Of a stretch of DNA of 64,000 nucleotides, positions 17,472 through 26,461 are shown piece after piece; the first letter of the stretch is position 1; the number at the start of each line of letters is the position of its first letter. The notes below the pieces were generated by a model that was not told the DNA's origin, searched no databases, and saw only the letters and a list, made by a program, of their open reading frames with translations. Source of the stretch: Ruegeria atlantica (lineage in GTDB: Bacteria; Pseudomonadota; Alphaproteobacteria; Rhodobacterales; Rhodobacteraceae); assembly GCF_001458195.1 (NCBI RefSeq), contig NZ_CYPU01000039.1, forward strand, positions 310,093 through 374,092, given 5' to 3'. The position numbers were made by a program, and so were the translations under genes.

Positions 17472-19295
17472 TTAGCCCAGCATTCCCTTGCCGTGACCTA
17501 CTGCCGATTGCATGGTTTTTACCACAACGAACGCATCCCGAAGATGACTTCGTTCAAAATCTGACAGGTCTGAGGGCGGCAGGAAATTGTCCGGCTTTTG
17601 ATCACCCTTCACAAGCCTGACCTGATGCTCAAGGCGGGTTTCTGCGATCAGATCATACGCATCCAGCAAATCCCGCGCGCCCGAGGGGCTGAGGATGCCG
17701 CCAGATGCGGCTGCTTTCAAACGCGCCCGAGTATTGGCTTCGGTCAACTGGCCCTGAAGGCTGTAGATCCGCGCAAGGTCAACGACTGGGACCACACCGT
17801 TATGTTTGAGGTCCAGCGTGTTGCGATGTTCACCAGACCGGATGGTCGCAAACCCGCGCAACAGACCCAACGGAGGCGTGTGCTTAAGCGAGTTCGAGAT
17901 CATGTGCGCCACAAAGATCGAGTTTGCGTTGGCCGCTGTCAGTGTCTCGGCCTGCAGATCGTCGAACAAGTGAAAGGCCCCTCCGATAGGGCGCAGGTCG
18001 AACATGACTGAGGCCAGCATTTGCGCCTCGGGGTTCGGTTTGGCGATCCACCCGTTGAAGTAGTCGCGCCAAACGCGGACAGGCTGACACCATCGTGGGT
18101 TGGTCGCCATCATGTCGCCCGGGCAATAGAAATATCCGCAGGTGTCCAGGCCATCCGACACGTACGTGGCAAGCTCGGCGAAGTACTTCATATCGGTATC
18201 GGTCACGCTGTTGTCCAGCATCAGACAGTTGTCCTGATCGGATACTCCGGTTTGTTCTTGCCGCCCTTGCGACCCACAGGCCAACCACAGATAGGGAACG
18301 GGTGCTGGGCCCAGCTTGTCCTCGGCCAAGGCCAACAACCGGCGGGTTGCCGTGTCTGCAATGTCCGTTATCAGCCGCGTCACGATCTCGTGCCGGTTTC
18401 CGGCAGCCACCAGTTGCACCAGAAGTTGCGGGATTTCAGCCGTTACCACCGCCATTTGATCCGCTGAGTCCGCTTGGGCAATACGGCGGACAAGCTCTGC
18501 CGAATTCACCGCCTGATAATGGGTTAGGTCCGTTTGCGTTACGATGCCGACCAAACGTCCACCTTCGCTGATCGGGATATGACCGATCCCGCGTTCCATC
18601 ATCACGTGCAGAACGTCCGATCCAATGTCAGATGGCGACAGGGTGATTGGGTTCGCTGTCATGATCGCTGACACCGGCGTCTCTGCGGGCATGCCATTGG
18701 CCACGTATTTGCCCGAGATGTCGCGCAAGGTGGCGATGCCCAGCAGGTTATCCGCTTCGGTGACGCACAAGGATGAAATGTGCTTGTCACGCATGATCCG
18801 GGCGGCTTCTTGAACTGATGTATCCGGTGGGCAGGTTGCAGGGTTATGCGCCATAAGAACGTCAATCGCGCTGGTGGCCAGGCTTTGCGGGCCGGACCGG
18901 TTCGAACGGGTCCGGTTGAAGAATTTCGAAACGACGTCATGCCCATCGATCAACTCGCGCACCAGATCTGGCGGCAGAACCAGCAAAACGGATGGCGTAT
19001 GCGCGCGCGCCTTGGTTGCGGCTTTCCCGTCTTTCAGTAGCCCACGCTCACCAAACGAATTGCGCAGACCAAGATGAGATACCACGGCGTCATTCTCATC
19101 GGTGATTTCAACGTGCCCTTCATAGATCACGAAAACGCCGGGCAGGGTGCGCCCAAGTTCGTACACGGGAAAGTCTTCCTCGACTTCCCAAACCTCGACC
19201 TGATTGGCGATCTGATCCAGTGTTTCTAGGGGCAGGGCATCATAGGGGTGGACGGATTTCAGGAACCGGGTGATTTCGTCATGAGACAGGGGCAT
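17472..19295 (-). CDS. cNMP-binding/CBS/DUF294 nucleotidyltransferase-like protein
   Basis: A 607-residue soluble regulator. Residues 10-125 form a cyclic-nucleotide-binding jelly roll (LPGVFVIYEGHVEI, SFGERGLL). Residues 155-275 hold a CBS pair. Residues 305-440 are the DUF294 nucleotidyltransferase-like domain related to GlnD, with WLACGSQGRQEQTGVSDQD giving the G-S-x-G-R and Asp positions. Residues 470-600 are the DUF294 C-terminal domain. A terminator separates it from the symporter gene upstream. It probably senses nucleotides and energy state and controls the acetate module, but what it modifies is not known. Confidence 0.88.
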   Translation of the reverse strand: MPLSHDEITRFLKSVHPYDALPLETLDQIANQVEVWEVEEDFPVYELGRTLPGVFVIYEGHVEITDENDAVVSHLGLRNSFGERGLLKDGKAATKARAHTPSVLLVLPPDLVRELIDGHDVVSKFFNRTRSNRSGPQSLATSAIDVLMAHNPATCPPDTSVQEAARIMRDKHISSLCVTEADNLLGIATLRDISGKYVANGMPAETPVSAIMTANPITLSPSDIGSDVLHVMMERGIGHIPISEGGRLVGIVTQTDLTHYQAVNSAELVRRIAQADSADQMAVVTAEIPQLLVQLVAAGNRHEIVTRLITDIADTATRRLLALAEDKLGPAPVPYLWLACGSQGRQEQTGVSDQDNCLMLDNSVTDTDMKYFAELATYVSDGLDTCGYFYCPGDMMATNPRWCQPVRVWRDYFNGWIAKPNPEAQMLASVMFDLRPIGGAFHLFDDLQAETLTAANANSIFVAHMISNSLKHTPPLGLLRGFATIRSGEHRNTLDLKHNGVVPVVDLARIYSLQGQLTEANTRARLKAAASGGILSPSGARDLLDAYDLIAETRLEHQVRLVKGDQKPDNFLPPSDLSDFERSHLRDAFVVVKTMQSAVGHGKGMLG

Positions 19296-19320
19296 CGTAC
19301 AGTCCTGTGATTCCGGTTTT

Positions 19321-19352
19321 GAAAAATCCCGCCCGGTGGAGTGCCGGGCGGG
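19321..19352 (-). terminator. Rho-independent terminator after the symporter gene
   Basis: A perfect 9-bp stem (CCCGCCCGG and CCGGGCGGG) with a 7-base loop, followed on the minus strand by ATTTTTC. It lies 55 bp past the symporter stop and before the DUF294 gene start, so the DUF294 gene is probably expressed from its own promoter or by read-through. Confidence 0.85.
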
Positions 19353-19406
19353 AACAGTCGGTCGAAAGACGCGGCACATGGAAGTTAACCATATGCCGCA
19401 TCATGC

Positions 19407-21191
19407 TCACTTGTTCTGAGCTGCGCCAGCGCCACGGGGAATGCGGACGCTTTCGACCAATTCAACGATCTCCGGCGGAGTCTCTTTGGTCATTCCGGCG
19501 ACGACGTAAGCGACGCCAAAGTTGATCATTGCACCGATGGCGCCGAACGAGGTCGACTTGATCGGACCCAGAAGCGGATCAGCATCAGTGAACGAGTTGG
19601 TGCCCGGAATGAACAGCCAGCCCTTGTGCAGGAAGATGTAGACCAGAGTTACGGTCAGACCAGCCAGCATACCTGCGACAGCACCGGTGTTGTTGATACG
19701 GGTCGAGAAGATCCCCATCATCAGCGCCGGGAAGATCGAGGCAGCCGCCAGACCAAACGCCAGGGCCACGGTTTGCGCCGCAAAGCCCGGTGGGTTCAGA
19801 CCCAAATAGGTTGCAACGACGATGGCCACAGCCATTGCGATACGAGCGGCCAGCAGTTCTCCTTTTTCAGAGATTTGCGGGTTGATCGCACCTTTGACAA
19901 GGTCGTGGGATACCGCCGACGAGATCGCCAGCAACAGACCCGCAGCGGTCGACAGAGCAGCCGCAAGACCACCGGCAGCGACCAGACCGATCACCCAACC
20001 CGGCAGGTTGGCAATCTCGGGGTTGGCCAGAACCAGGATGTCGCGGTTGAACTTGGTCAGCTCGTTTCCAACCCAGCCTTTTTCTTCCGCAAGTGCCTGC
20101 ATGTCGGCGTTCTTGTCGTTGTAGTACTGGATCTTGCCGTCGCCGTTCTTGTCTTCCCAGTCCAACAGACCGGTTTTCTGCCACGTCTGCATCCAGTCAT
20201 AGCGCGGATCATTGTCGATATCCTCGACCGAGACAGCGCCACCTTCGATGCCACCGTTGGGCCACATCATGTCGGTGATGTTCAGACGCGCCATTGCGCC
20301 AACCGCAGGGGCGGTTAGATACAGCAGAGCGATGAAGACCAGCGTCCAGCCAGCGGACCAGCGGGCGTCAGACACTTTCGGCACGGTGAAGAAGCGCATG
20401 ATCACGTGGGGCAGACCGGCGGTGCCGATCATCAGCGACAGTGTGAAAAGAACCATGTTCAGCGTGTTCGAGTGATGAGCTGTGTATTCGTTAAAGCCCA
20501 GCTCGGTCACGATCGCATCCAGCTTGGTCAGCAGAGGCTCACCGCTTGCGGTGTCGCTGAACAGACCCAGCGCCGGAACCGGCGTACCCGTTAGCTGCAG
20601 CGAGATGAAGATCGCCGGGATAGTGTAGGCGGTGATCAGTACGCAGTACTGAGCGACCTGAGTGTAGGTCACGCCTTTCATCCCACCGAACACCGCGTAA
20701 GCAAACACGACACAGGCGCCGATCAGCAGACCGGAGGTGTTCGATACCTCGAGGAAGCGGCCAAAGGCCACGCCCACACCGGTCATCTGACCAATCACGT
20801 AAGTCACCGATGCAACGATCAAACAGATCACCGCAACGATACGCGCGGTCTGGCTGTAGAAACGGTCGCCGATGAATTCCGATACAGTGTATTTGCCAAA
20901 CTTACGCAGATAGGGCGCAAGCAGCAGTGCCAGAAGCACGTAACCACCGGTCCAACCCATCAGGAAGGTCGAATTGTCATAGCCGGTAAAGGCGATCAGG
21001 CCTGCCATCGAAATGAACGAGGCCGCAGACATCCAGTCTGCCGCTGTTGCCATGCCGTTGGTGACCGGGTGAATGCCGCGACCGGCGGCGTAGAATTCTG
21101 ATGTGGAACCCGCGCGGGCCCAGATCGCGATGCCGATGTACAGCGCAAAAGACGCGCCGACAAAGAGCAAGTTGATGGTAAACTGGTCCAT
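19407..21191 (-). CDS. Sodium:solute symporter, acetate/ActP-like
   Basis: A 594-residue polytopic membrane protein of the SSS family, about 13 helices. GRGIHPVTNGMATAADWMSAASF near the N-terminus is the usual substrate/Na+-site signature, followed by FIGDRFYS and GLPHVIMRFF. A soluble loop of about 100 residues in the middle (around 325-425) contains an EF-hand-like stretch (DKNGDGKIQ). The gene follows the DUF4212 gene by 5 bp. This subtype (VC_2705-like) is regularly coupled to DUF4212 and Acs and probably imports acetate or a similar short carboxylate. Confidence 0.9.
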   Translation of the reverse strand: MDQFTINLLFVGASFALYIGIAIWARAGSTSEFYAAGRGIHPVTNGMATAADWMSAASFISMAGLIAFTGYDNSTFLMGWTGGYVLLALLLAPYLRKFGKYTVSEFIGDRFYSQTARIVAVICLIVASVTYVIGQMTGVGVAFGRFLEVSNTSGLLIGACVVFAYAVFGGMKGVTYTQVAQYCVLITAYTIPAIFISLQLTGTPVPALGLFSDTASGEPLLTKLDAIVTELGFNEYTAHHSNTLNMVLFTLSLMIGTAGLPHVIMRFFTVPKVSDARWSAGWTLVFIALLYLTAPAVGAMARLNITDMMWPNGGIEGGAVSVEDIDNDPRYDWMQTWQKTGLLDWEDKNGDGKIQYYNDKNADMQALAEEKGWVGNELTKFNRDILVLANPEIANLPGWVIGLVAAGGLAAALSTAAGLLLAISSAVSHDLVKGAINPQISEKGELLAARIAMAVAIVVATYLGLNPPGFAAQTVALAFGLAAASIFPALMMGIFSTRINNTGAVAGMLAGLTVTLVYIFLHKGWLFIPGTNSFTDADPLLGPIKSTSFGAIGAMINFGVAYVVAGMTKETPPEIVELVESVRIPRGAGAAQNK

Positions 21192-21196
21192 TCCGC

Positions 21197-21481
21197 TTAC
21201 TCCTCATCCACGCCGTATTCGGCGTCCAACTTGTTCATGCGCCAGGCGTAGTTGAAGATCAGCACCAGAAAGACCAGGATCGATCCTTGCTGAGCGAACC
21301 AAAAGCCCAGATCGGTGCCGCCAACGGCGATGCCAGACAGCAGCGGACGCAGCAGAATGCCGAATCCAAAAGACACCAGCGCCCAGATCACGAGGCTGAT
21401 GTAGATGAGACGCAGGTTCGCCTGCCAATAGCCTTTGTCGGCCTCGGCAGTCTGCGCGGAGTTTGTTGATTGATCCGCCAT
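21197..21481 (-). CDS. DUF4212 small membrane partner of the symporter
   Basis: A 94-residue protein with two membrane helices (about 25-47 and 60-85). Small DUF4212 proteins are encoded immediately before SSS acetate symporters and are thought to be subunits, by analogy with E. coli YjcH next to ActP. The ATG at 21481 was chosen because GGAGG lies 8 bases before it; that site lies inside the coding region of a longer frame starting at 21508. Confidence 0.88.
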   Translation of the reverse strand: MADQSTNSAQTAEADKGYWQANLRLIYISLVIWALVSFGFGILLRPLLSGIAVGGTDLGFWFAQQGSILVFLVLIFNYAWRMNKLDAEYGVDEE

Positions 21482-21665
21482 TGCGGGTTCCTCCTTCGCT
21501 TCTTCCATGGGCGACCCGTTGTCTTAAACCTCCAACGCGCGGGGCCGCTTTTCGATTTGCCGAATGCCGGACGGCATCGGGCAAAACTTCTCCGATCCGC
21601 CAAGGCGGGTACTTTGAAGTTTTCCTTTAGGAATTAAACCCTTATTCAGGGCGGGCCGTCTTCCC

Positions 21666-22349
21666 TTAGTTCATGGCGTCGCTGACGATCCTTTCCAGAT
21701 TGCCTGCGATGTCGTCGATATTGCCCATGGCGTTCAGACCTTTGAGAACACCGTGGTCTTGGTAATAGGTAATCAGCGGCGCGGTTTGCGCATGATAGGC
21801 CGCCAGACGTGAGGCGACGGTTTCGGCATTATCATCAGCGCGGCGCTTGAATTCCGTGCTGCCGCATTTGTCGCATTTGCCTTTAATGGCTGGGATTTTG
21901 AACGTGTCATGGAACCCTTCGCCACATCCGGCACAGGTGTAGCGGCCCGAGATGCGGATAACCATTTCGCCATCTTCGACTTCAAGACTGATGGCGGCGT
22001 TGATCTTCTGCCCGGTTTCCGAAAGTAGCCCATCCAACGCCACGGCCTGAACCGTGGTGCGCGGAAAGCCGTCCAGAATGACGCCCTTGGCGCAGTCCGG
22101 CTCAGCTAGGCGATCACGAAGGATGGCAATGACGATGTCGTCGCTGACCAGATCACCAGCTTCCATCACGGCCTTTGCGGCTTTCCCAGCATCGGTTTCC
22201 GCTGCGACAGCGGCGCGTAGCAGGTCGCCGGTGCTGAGTTGAACCAACCCGAACTTATCCTCGAGCATACGGGCCTGTGTTCCCTTCCCGGCACCCGGAG
22301 GGCCGAGAAGGATCAGAACAGCGGGTGTGGTGATCGTGGCAGCGTCCAT
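21666..22349 (-). CDS. adk: Adenylate kinase
   Basis: A 227-residue kinase converting AMP + ATP to 2 ADP. The P-loop GPPGAGKGTQ is near residue 15, followed by STGDLLR and DGFPRT. The LID carries a Cys4 zinc site (CAGC and CDKC), the long-type adenylate kinase. The start at 22349 has GAGG five bases before it. It lies 7 bp downstream of the acs stop, so it is likely co-transcribed with acetyl-CoA synthetase, which produces AMP. Genomes of this group often carry a second adk in the ribosomal operon; that cannot be checked here. Confidence 0.93.
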   Translation of the reverse strand: MDAATITTPAVLILLGPPGAGKGTQARMLEDKFGLVQLSTGDLLRAAVAAETDAGKAAKAVMEAGDLVSDDIVIAILRDRLAEPDCAKGVILDGFPRTTVQAVALDGLLSETGQKINAAISLEVEDGEMVIRISGRYTCAGCGEGFHDTFKIPAIKGKCDKCGSTEFKRRADDNAETVASRLAAYHAQTAPLITYYQDHGVLKGLNAMGNIDDIAGNLERIVSDAMN

Positions 22350-22356
22350 CACATCC

Positions 22357-24321
22357 TCACTTGTTCGCACGGTTTTCGATCAGGTCTTCGACCACCGACG
22401 GATCAGCCAATGTCGAAGTGTCGCCCAATGCGCCAAAGTCGTTCTCGGCGATCTTGCGCAGGATACGGCGCATGATTTTGCCCGAGCGGGTCTTGGGCAG
22501 GCCGGGCGCCCACTGGATTACGTCAGGCGATGCAATCGGGCCGATCTCGGTCCGGACCCAGGTGCGCAGCTCTTTCAGTAATTCATCCGACGGCTCACGG
22601 TCATTCATCAGAGTGACATAGCAATAGATGCCTTGCCCCTTGATCTCATGGGGGTATCCGACCACAGCGGCCTCGGCGACGGCGGCATGCGCGACAAGCG
22701 CGCTTTCGACCTCGGCGGTCCCCATTCGGTGGCCCGAGACGTTGATCACGTCATCCACACGACCGGTAATCCAGTAATCTCCATCCTCATCACGACGACA
22801 ACCGTCACCGGTAAAGTAGTAACCTTTGTAGTCCGAGAAATAGGTCTTTTCGAACCGTTCATGATCACCCCAGACGGTGCGCATTTGGCCGGGCCAGCTG
22901 TCCTTGATACACAGAACACCTTCGACGCCGTTGCCGTTGATCTCGATGCCTGATTGCGGGTCCAGAACCACGGGCTGAATGCCAAAGAAAGGCTTCATCG
23001 CGGCACCAGGCTTCATCGCGTGTGCACCGGGCAGGGGTGTCATCAGGTGACCGCCGGTCTCGGTCTGCCACCACGTGTCAACGATGGGGCAATTTCCTTT
23101 ACCGACGACCTCATTGTACCAGTTCCAGGCTTCAGGGTTGATCGGTTCGCCCACGGTGCCCAGTAGTTTGAGGTCGCTCAGATCATGCTTCTCGACCCAC
23201 TCGTTGCCTTGTCCCATCAACGCGCGGATTGCGGTTGGTGCGGTGTAGAACTGGTTGACCTTGTGCTTGGCGCACACCTCCCAGAAACGGCCTGCGTCGG
23301 GGTAGGTCGGAACGCCTTCGAACATCAGTGTAGTTGCGCCGTTGGCCAGCGGGCCATAGACGATATAGCTGTGGCCGGTGACCCAGCCCACGTCAGCCGT
23401 GCACCAATACACATCGCCCTCGTGGTAGTCGAAGGTGATCTCATGGGTCAGCGATGCGAAAACCAGATAGCCGCCAGTGGTATGTACCACACCCTTGGGT
23501 TGTCCGGTCGAGCCGGAGGTGTAGAGGATGAACAGCGGGTCTTCGGCGCTCATCTCAGCAGGGGCGCAGTAGTCATCGGCCTCAAGCGCCATTTCGTTGT
23601 AATCATAGTCGCGGCCGTCGATCCATGTGGTCTGACCACCGGTGCGCTTGACCACCAGGCATTTCACTGTGTCTTTGCAGTGCAGAAGAGCAGCATCCGC
23701 ATTGGATTTCAGCGCAGTCTTGCGGCCGCCTCGCGGGGCCTCGTCGGCGGTGATGACAACCTTTGCGTCGCAGCCATTGACGCGCGCCGCCAAAGCGTCT
23801 GGTGAGAAGCCTGCAAAGACGATCGAATGGATCGCGCCAATGCGCGCGCAGGCCAGCATGGCATAGGCGGCCTCGGGGATCATCGGCATATAAATCACAA
23901 CGCGGTCGCCCTTACGCACGCCCAGCGATTCCAGAATGTTTGCCATCCGGCAGGTCCGGCGGTGCAACTCAGCATAGGTGATGTGCTGCGCTTCGTCTTT
24001 TGGATCATCCGGCTCCCAGATGATCGCCGTCTGATCGCCGCGGGTTTTCAGGTGACGGTCCAAACAGTTGGCCGAAACGTTCAGCGTGCCGTCTGCGTAC
24101 CAGTTGATTCCGACCGAGCCGAAATCATAGTTTACGTCTTTGACCTGTGTGTAGGGCTTGATCCAGTCGATCCGCTTGCCTTGTTCGTCCCAGAACGCGA
24201 CGGGATCGTTGATCGAAGCCGCATACATCTCAGTGTATTTTTCAGCGTTAACATGCGTGCGGGCCACGGTTTCGGCGGACGGCGGAAAGGTATTGGCTTC
24301 TGCCTGGGCAGCGGTTGTCAT
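22357..24321 (-). CDS. acs: Acetyl-CoA synthetase (AMP-forming)
   Basis: A 654-residue ANL-superfamily enzyme making acetyl-CoA from acetate, ATP and CoA. Motifs include [18 protein letters not shown] (nucleotide binding), [26 protein letters not shown] (acetate pocket and adenine), [11 protein letters not shown] and the catalytic lysine in [10 protein letters not shown] near the C-terminus, which is the residue usually controlled by acetylation. Length matches Acs. GGAG precedes the ATG. It heads a minus-strand group with adk. Confidence 0.97.
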   Translation of the reverse strand: MTTAAQAEANTFPPSAETVARTHVNAEKYTEMYAASINDPVAFWDEQGKRIDWIKPYTQVKDVNYDFGSVGINWYADGTLNVSANCLDRHLKTRGDQTAIIWEPDDPKDEAQHITYAELHRRTCRMANILESLGVRKGDRVVIYMPMIPEAAYAMLACARIGAIHSIVFAGFSPDALAARVNGCDAKVVITADEAPRGGRKTALKSNADAALLHCKDTVKCLVVKRTGGQTTWIDGRDYDYNEMALEADDYCAPAEMSAEDPLFILYTSGSTGQPKGVVHTTGGYLVFASLTHEITFDYHEGDVYWCTADVGWVTGHSYIVYGPLANGATTLMFEGVPTYPDAGRFWEVCAKHKVNQFYTAPTAIRALMGQGNEWVEKHDLSDLKLLGTVGEPINPEAWNWYNEVVGKGNCPIVDTWWQTETGGHLMTPLPGAHAMKPGAAMKPFFGIQPVVLDPQSGIEINGNGVEGVLCIKDSWPGQMRTVWGDHERFEKTYFSDYKGYYFTGDGCRRDEDGDYWITGRVDDVINVSGHRMGTAEVESALVAHAAVAEAAVVGYPHEIKGQGIYCYVTLMNDREPSDELLKELRTWVRTEIGPIASPDVIQWAPGLPKTRSGKIMRRILRKIAENDFGALGDTSTLADPSVVEDLIENRANK

Positions 24322-24748
24322 TCTGAGGCTCCTCCCTCTGGATCATATTGAATCAGACCGATTTTGCCTGCTGAACTGGCGATGTCGATCTGTTTCCTCC
24401 TTATGCGCAATAATACGGAGAGCTGAAAACAAGGGAATAAATTACCGATTTATCACGATTAGTTTGTAAATTATTTTTTTGACTCGGAGTGATTTTGTAA
24501 AGAAAGAGGCTGTCATTGGGAATAGTGGTTTTTTTACATAGCCTTGGATGTAATGAAAATTTGTGAGGAAATAAGCCGCCCGATTGCAACTAAATTGCAC
24601 CTGAGACTCACCTTTCGGTTGTTAGCGCTCAACGGTACCGTTCCTTGCTGGCCATGAATGCTGACCGGGGGTTGGCACATTCCGATGTTGGCGCTAGCTT
24701 TGACCGCAAGCGCCTCGGTAAGGGGGTGCAGCAAAGGGAGAAATCAGT
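24322..24748. promoter_or_regulatory. AT-rich divergent control region between acs and dctP
   Basis: A 427-bp gene-free stretch, markedly AT-rich from 24400 to 24600 compared with its flanks. It must hold the promoters of acs (minus) and the TRAP operon (plus). It contains two identical TTTGTAAA octamers at 24473-24480 and 24494-24501, 21 bp apart, and a TTGCAA/TTGCAC direct repeat at 24584-24600. These resemble the TTTGCAAA-type sites of short-chain acyl-CoA regulators, which is only a suggestion. I find no coding potential here. Confidence 0.5.
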
Positions 24749-25765
24749 ATGAAAAAGATTTTGAGCGGCTCTGCTGTGGCCGCCTTGTGTGTTGCGTTCG
24801 TGTCCGAGGCAGCCGCAACTGAATGGAATGCTTCGGTCTGGGGCAAACGTCGTGCGTTCACCGAGCATGTTGAGAAACTGTCTGAGTTGGTCAGCGAAAA
24901 GACAAACGGCGATTTCACCATCAATGTCAGCTATGGCGGCCTGTCCAAGCCGCGCGAAAACCTGGATGGAATCGAAATTGGTGCGTTTGAGATGGCGCAG
25001 TTCTGTGCCGGATATCATCGCGACAAAAACCGCGCGATCACCGTTCTGGAACTGCCGTTCCTAGGCGTGAACAACCTGGATGAGGAAGTTGCTGTCAGCC
25101 ACGCGGTTTACGATCACCCTGCCGTTAAGGATGAGATGGCGCAGTGGAATGCGCGTATCATCATGACCTCGCCCATGCCGCAGTACAACATCGTCGGAAC
25201 CGGCGACCCGCGTGACGAACTTGCCGAGTTCGAAGGCATGCGTGTCCGCGCCACAGGTGGTCTGGGCAAGGCATTCGAGGCGGTAGGTGGTGTGCCGACT
25301 TCGGTTCCTGCAACCGAGGCCTTTAACGCAATGGAGTCCGGTGTCGTTGACACGGTTGCCTTTGCTCAGCACGCGCACCTGTCTTTTGGCACGATCAACG
25401 AAGCGGATTGGTGGACGGCCAACCTGAACCCTGGCACTGTGAATTGCCCGGTTGTGGTCAATATCGATGCCTATGAGGCACTGCCAGCTGAGCATCGCGA
25501 AGCACTGGACAGTTCGATCGACGAAGCGATTGATCACTATCTGGCCAATTATGGATCGCTGCTGGATCAGTGGGACAGTGTTTTGGACGAAAAGGGCGTC
25601 GCAAAGGTACAGATCGATGATGCGGTAATCGCAGAGTTCCGCACCAAAGCTGCCGATCCCATCCGGGCACAGTGGATTGAGGATATGTCCGCTCAGGGTA
25701 TTCCTGCGCAGGACCTGTATGATCTGGTCCAGTCCACGCTGGAACAGCAACGCAGCGGTAACTAA
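24749..25765 (+). CDS. dctP: TRAP transporter substrate-binding protein (DctP type)
   Basis: A 338-residue periplasmic binding protein. A signal peptide (MKKILSGSAVAALCVAF, cleavage after EAAA) is followed by the DctP fold, with GMRVRATGGLGKAFEAVGG around the conserved carboxylate-binding Arg and VPATEAFNAMESGVVDTV in the second lobe. GGGAGA precedes the ATG. The substrate cannot be read from sequence; TRAP systems generally carry organic acids. It is followed by a strong hairpin and then the two membrane subunits. Confidence 0.9.
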   Translation: MKKILSGSAVAALCVAFVSEAAATEWNASVWGKRRAFTEHVEKLSELVSEKTNGDFTINVSYGGLSKPRENLDGIEIGAFEMAQFCAGYHRDKNRAITVLELPFLGVNNLDEEVAVSHAVYDHPAVKDEMAQWNARIIMTSPMPQYNIVGTGDPRDELAEFEGMRVRATGGLGKAFEAVGGVPTSVPATEAFNAMESGVVDTVAFAQHAHLSFGTINEADWWTANLNPGTVNCPVVVNIDAYEALPAEHREALDSSIDEAIDHYLANYGSLLDQWDSVLDEKGVAKVQIDDAVIAEFRTKAADPIRAQWIEDMSAQGIPAQDLYDLVQSTLEQQRSGN

Positions 25766-25773
25766 GCACATAA

Positions 25774-25799
25774 TCCGGATGCCCATCGGGGCATCCGGA
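25774..25799 (+). promoter_or_regulatory. Intercistronic hairpin after dctP
   Basis: A perfect 11-bp inverted repeat (TCCGGATGCCC and GGGCATCCGGA) with loop ATCG in the 63-bp dctP-dctQ gap. There is no T-run on the plus strand, so it probably protects the dctP mRNA end and allows more binding protein than permease to be made. Confidence 0.75.
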
Positions 25800-25828
25800 C
25801 ACCAATAAAAATACAGGGGAACACCGCA

Positions 25829-26458
25829 ATGGCAGGACAGGCCACGGTGCTTGACGACAACAGCCTCCTGAGTTCTTTGGACCGTAAGTTGTTGAGGTTA
25901 GAGCGGTTTCTGGCTCTGATCAGCGGCCTTACCGTGTTCAGTCTTATGGTTCTGGCGGTGGTCTCGGTCAGCGGACGCAATGCGATTAACGCACCTTTGC
26001 CGGGATATGTCGACTGGATCGAACAGGCGATGCCGCTGATTGCTTTTCTGGGCATTTCATATGTTCAGCGCGATGGCGGTCATATACGGATGGACATTGT
26101 CATCTCACGCCTGCACGGCCGGGCGCTGTGGCTGTTCGAGCTTATTTCGGTTCTTCTGATGCTGGTGCTGATGCTGGCCTTGGTCTGGGGCAGTTGGTCC
26201 CATTTTGACCGCTCGTTCGACTTTGGCGCGCCGATGTGGAGCCGGGACAGTTCAATCGACATCGGTATCCCGCTTTGGCCGGCCAAACTGCTGGCACCTG
26301 TGGCGTTCTCGGTGCTTTGCCTACGGCTGTTACTTCAGGTTTGGGGATATGGTCGCGCGCTGATCTTAGGGGCCGAAAGCCCCGTAGCCGTTCCACTGAT
26401 ACAGGATGCGGCTGCTCAGGCCGCTGCCGAAGCCGAACAATTCGAAGGGCAGGACTAG
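25829..26458 (+). CDS. dctQ: TRAP transporter small permease subunit
   Basis: A 209-residue membrane protein with four predicted helices (about 30-50, 60-80, 100-125, 150-170). PGYVDWIEQAMPLIAFLGISYVQRDGGHIRMD is the typical DctQ region between the second and third helices. The C-terminal tail is Ala/Glu-rich. It stabilises the large permease and binds DctM. It is 3 bp from dctM. Confidence 0.9.
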   Translation: MAGQATVLDDNSLLSSLDRKLLRLERFLALISGLTVFSLMVLAVVSVSGRNAINAPLPGYVDWIEQAMPLIAFLGISYVQRDGGHIRMDIVISRLHGRALWLFELISVLLMLVLMLALVWGSWSHFDRSFDFGAPMWSRDSSIDIGIPLWPAKLLAPVAFSVLCLRLLLQVWGYGRALILGAESPVAVPLIQDAAAQAAAEAEQFEGQD

Positions 26459-26461
26459 CGC

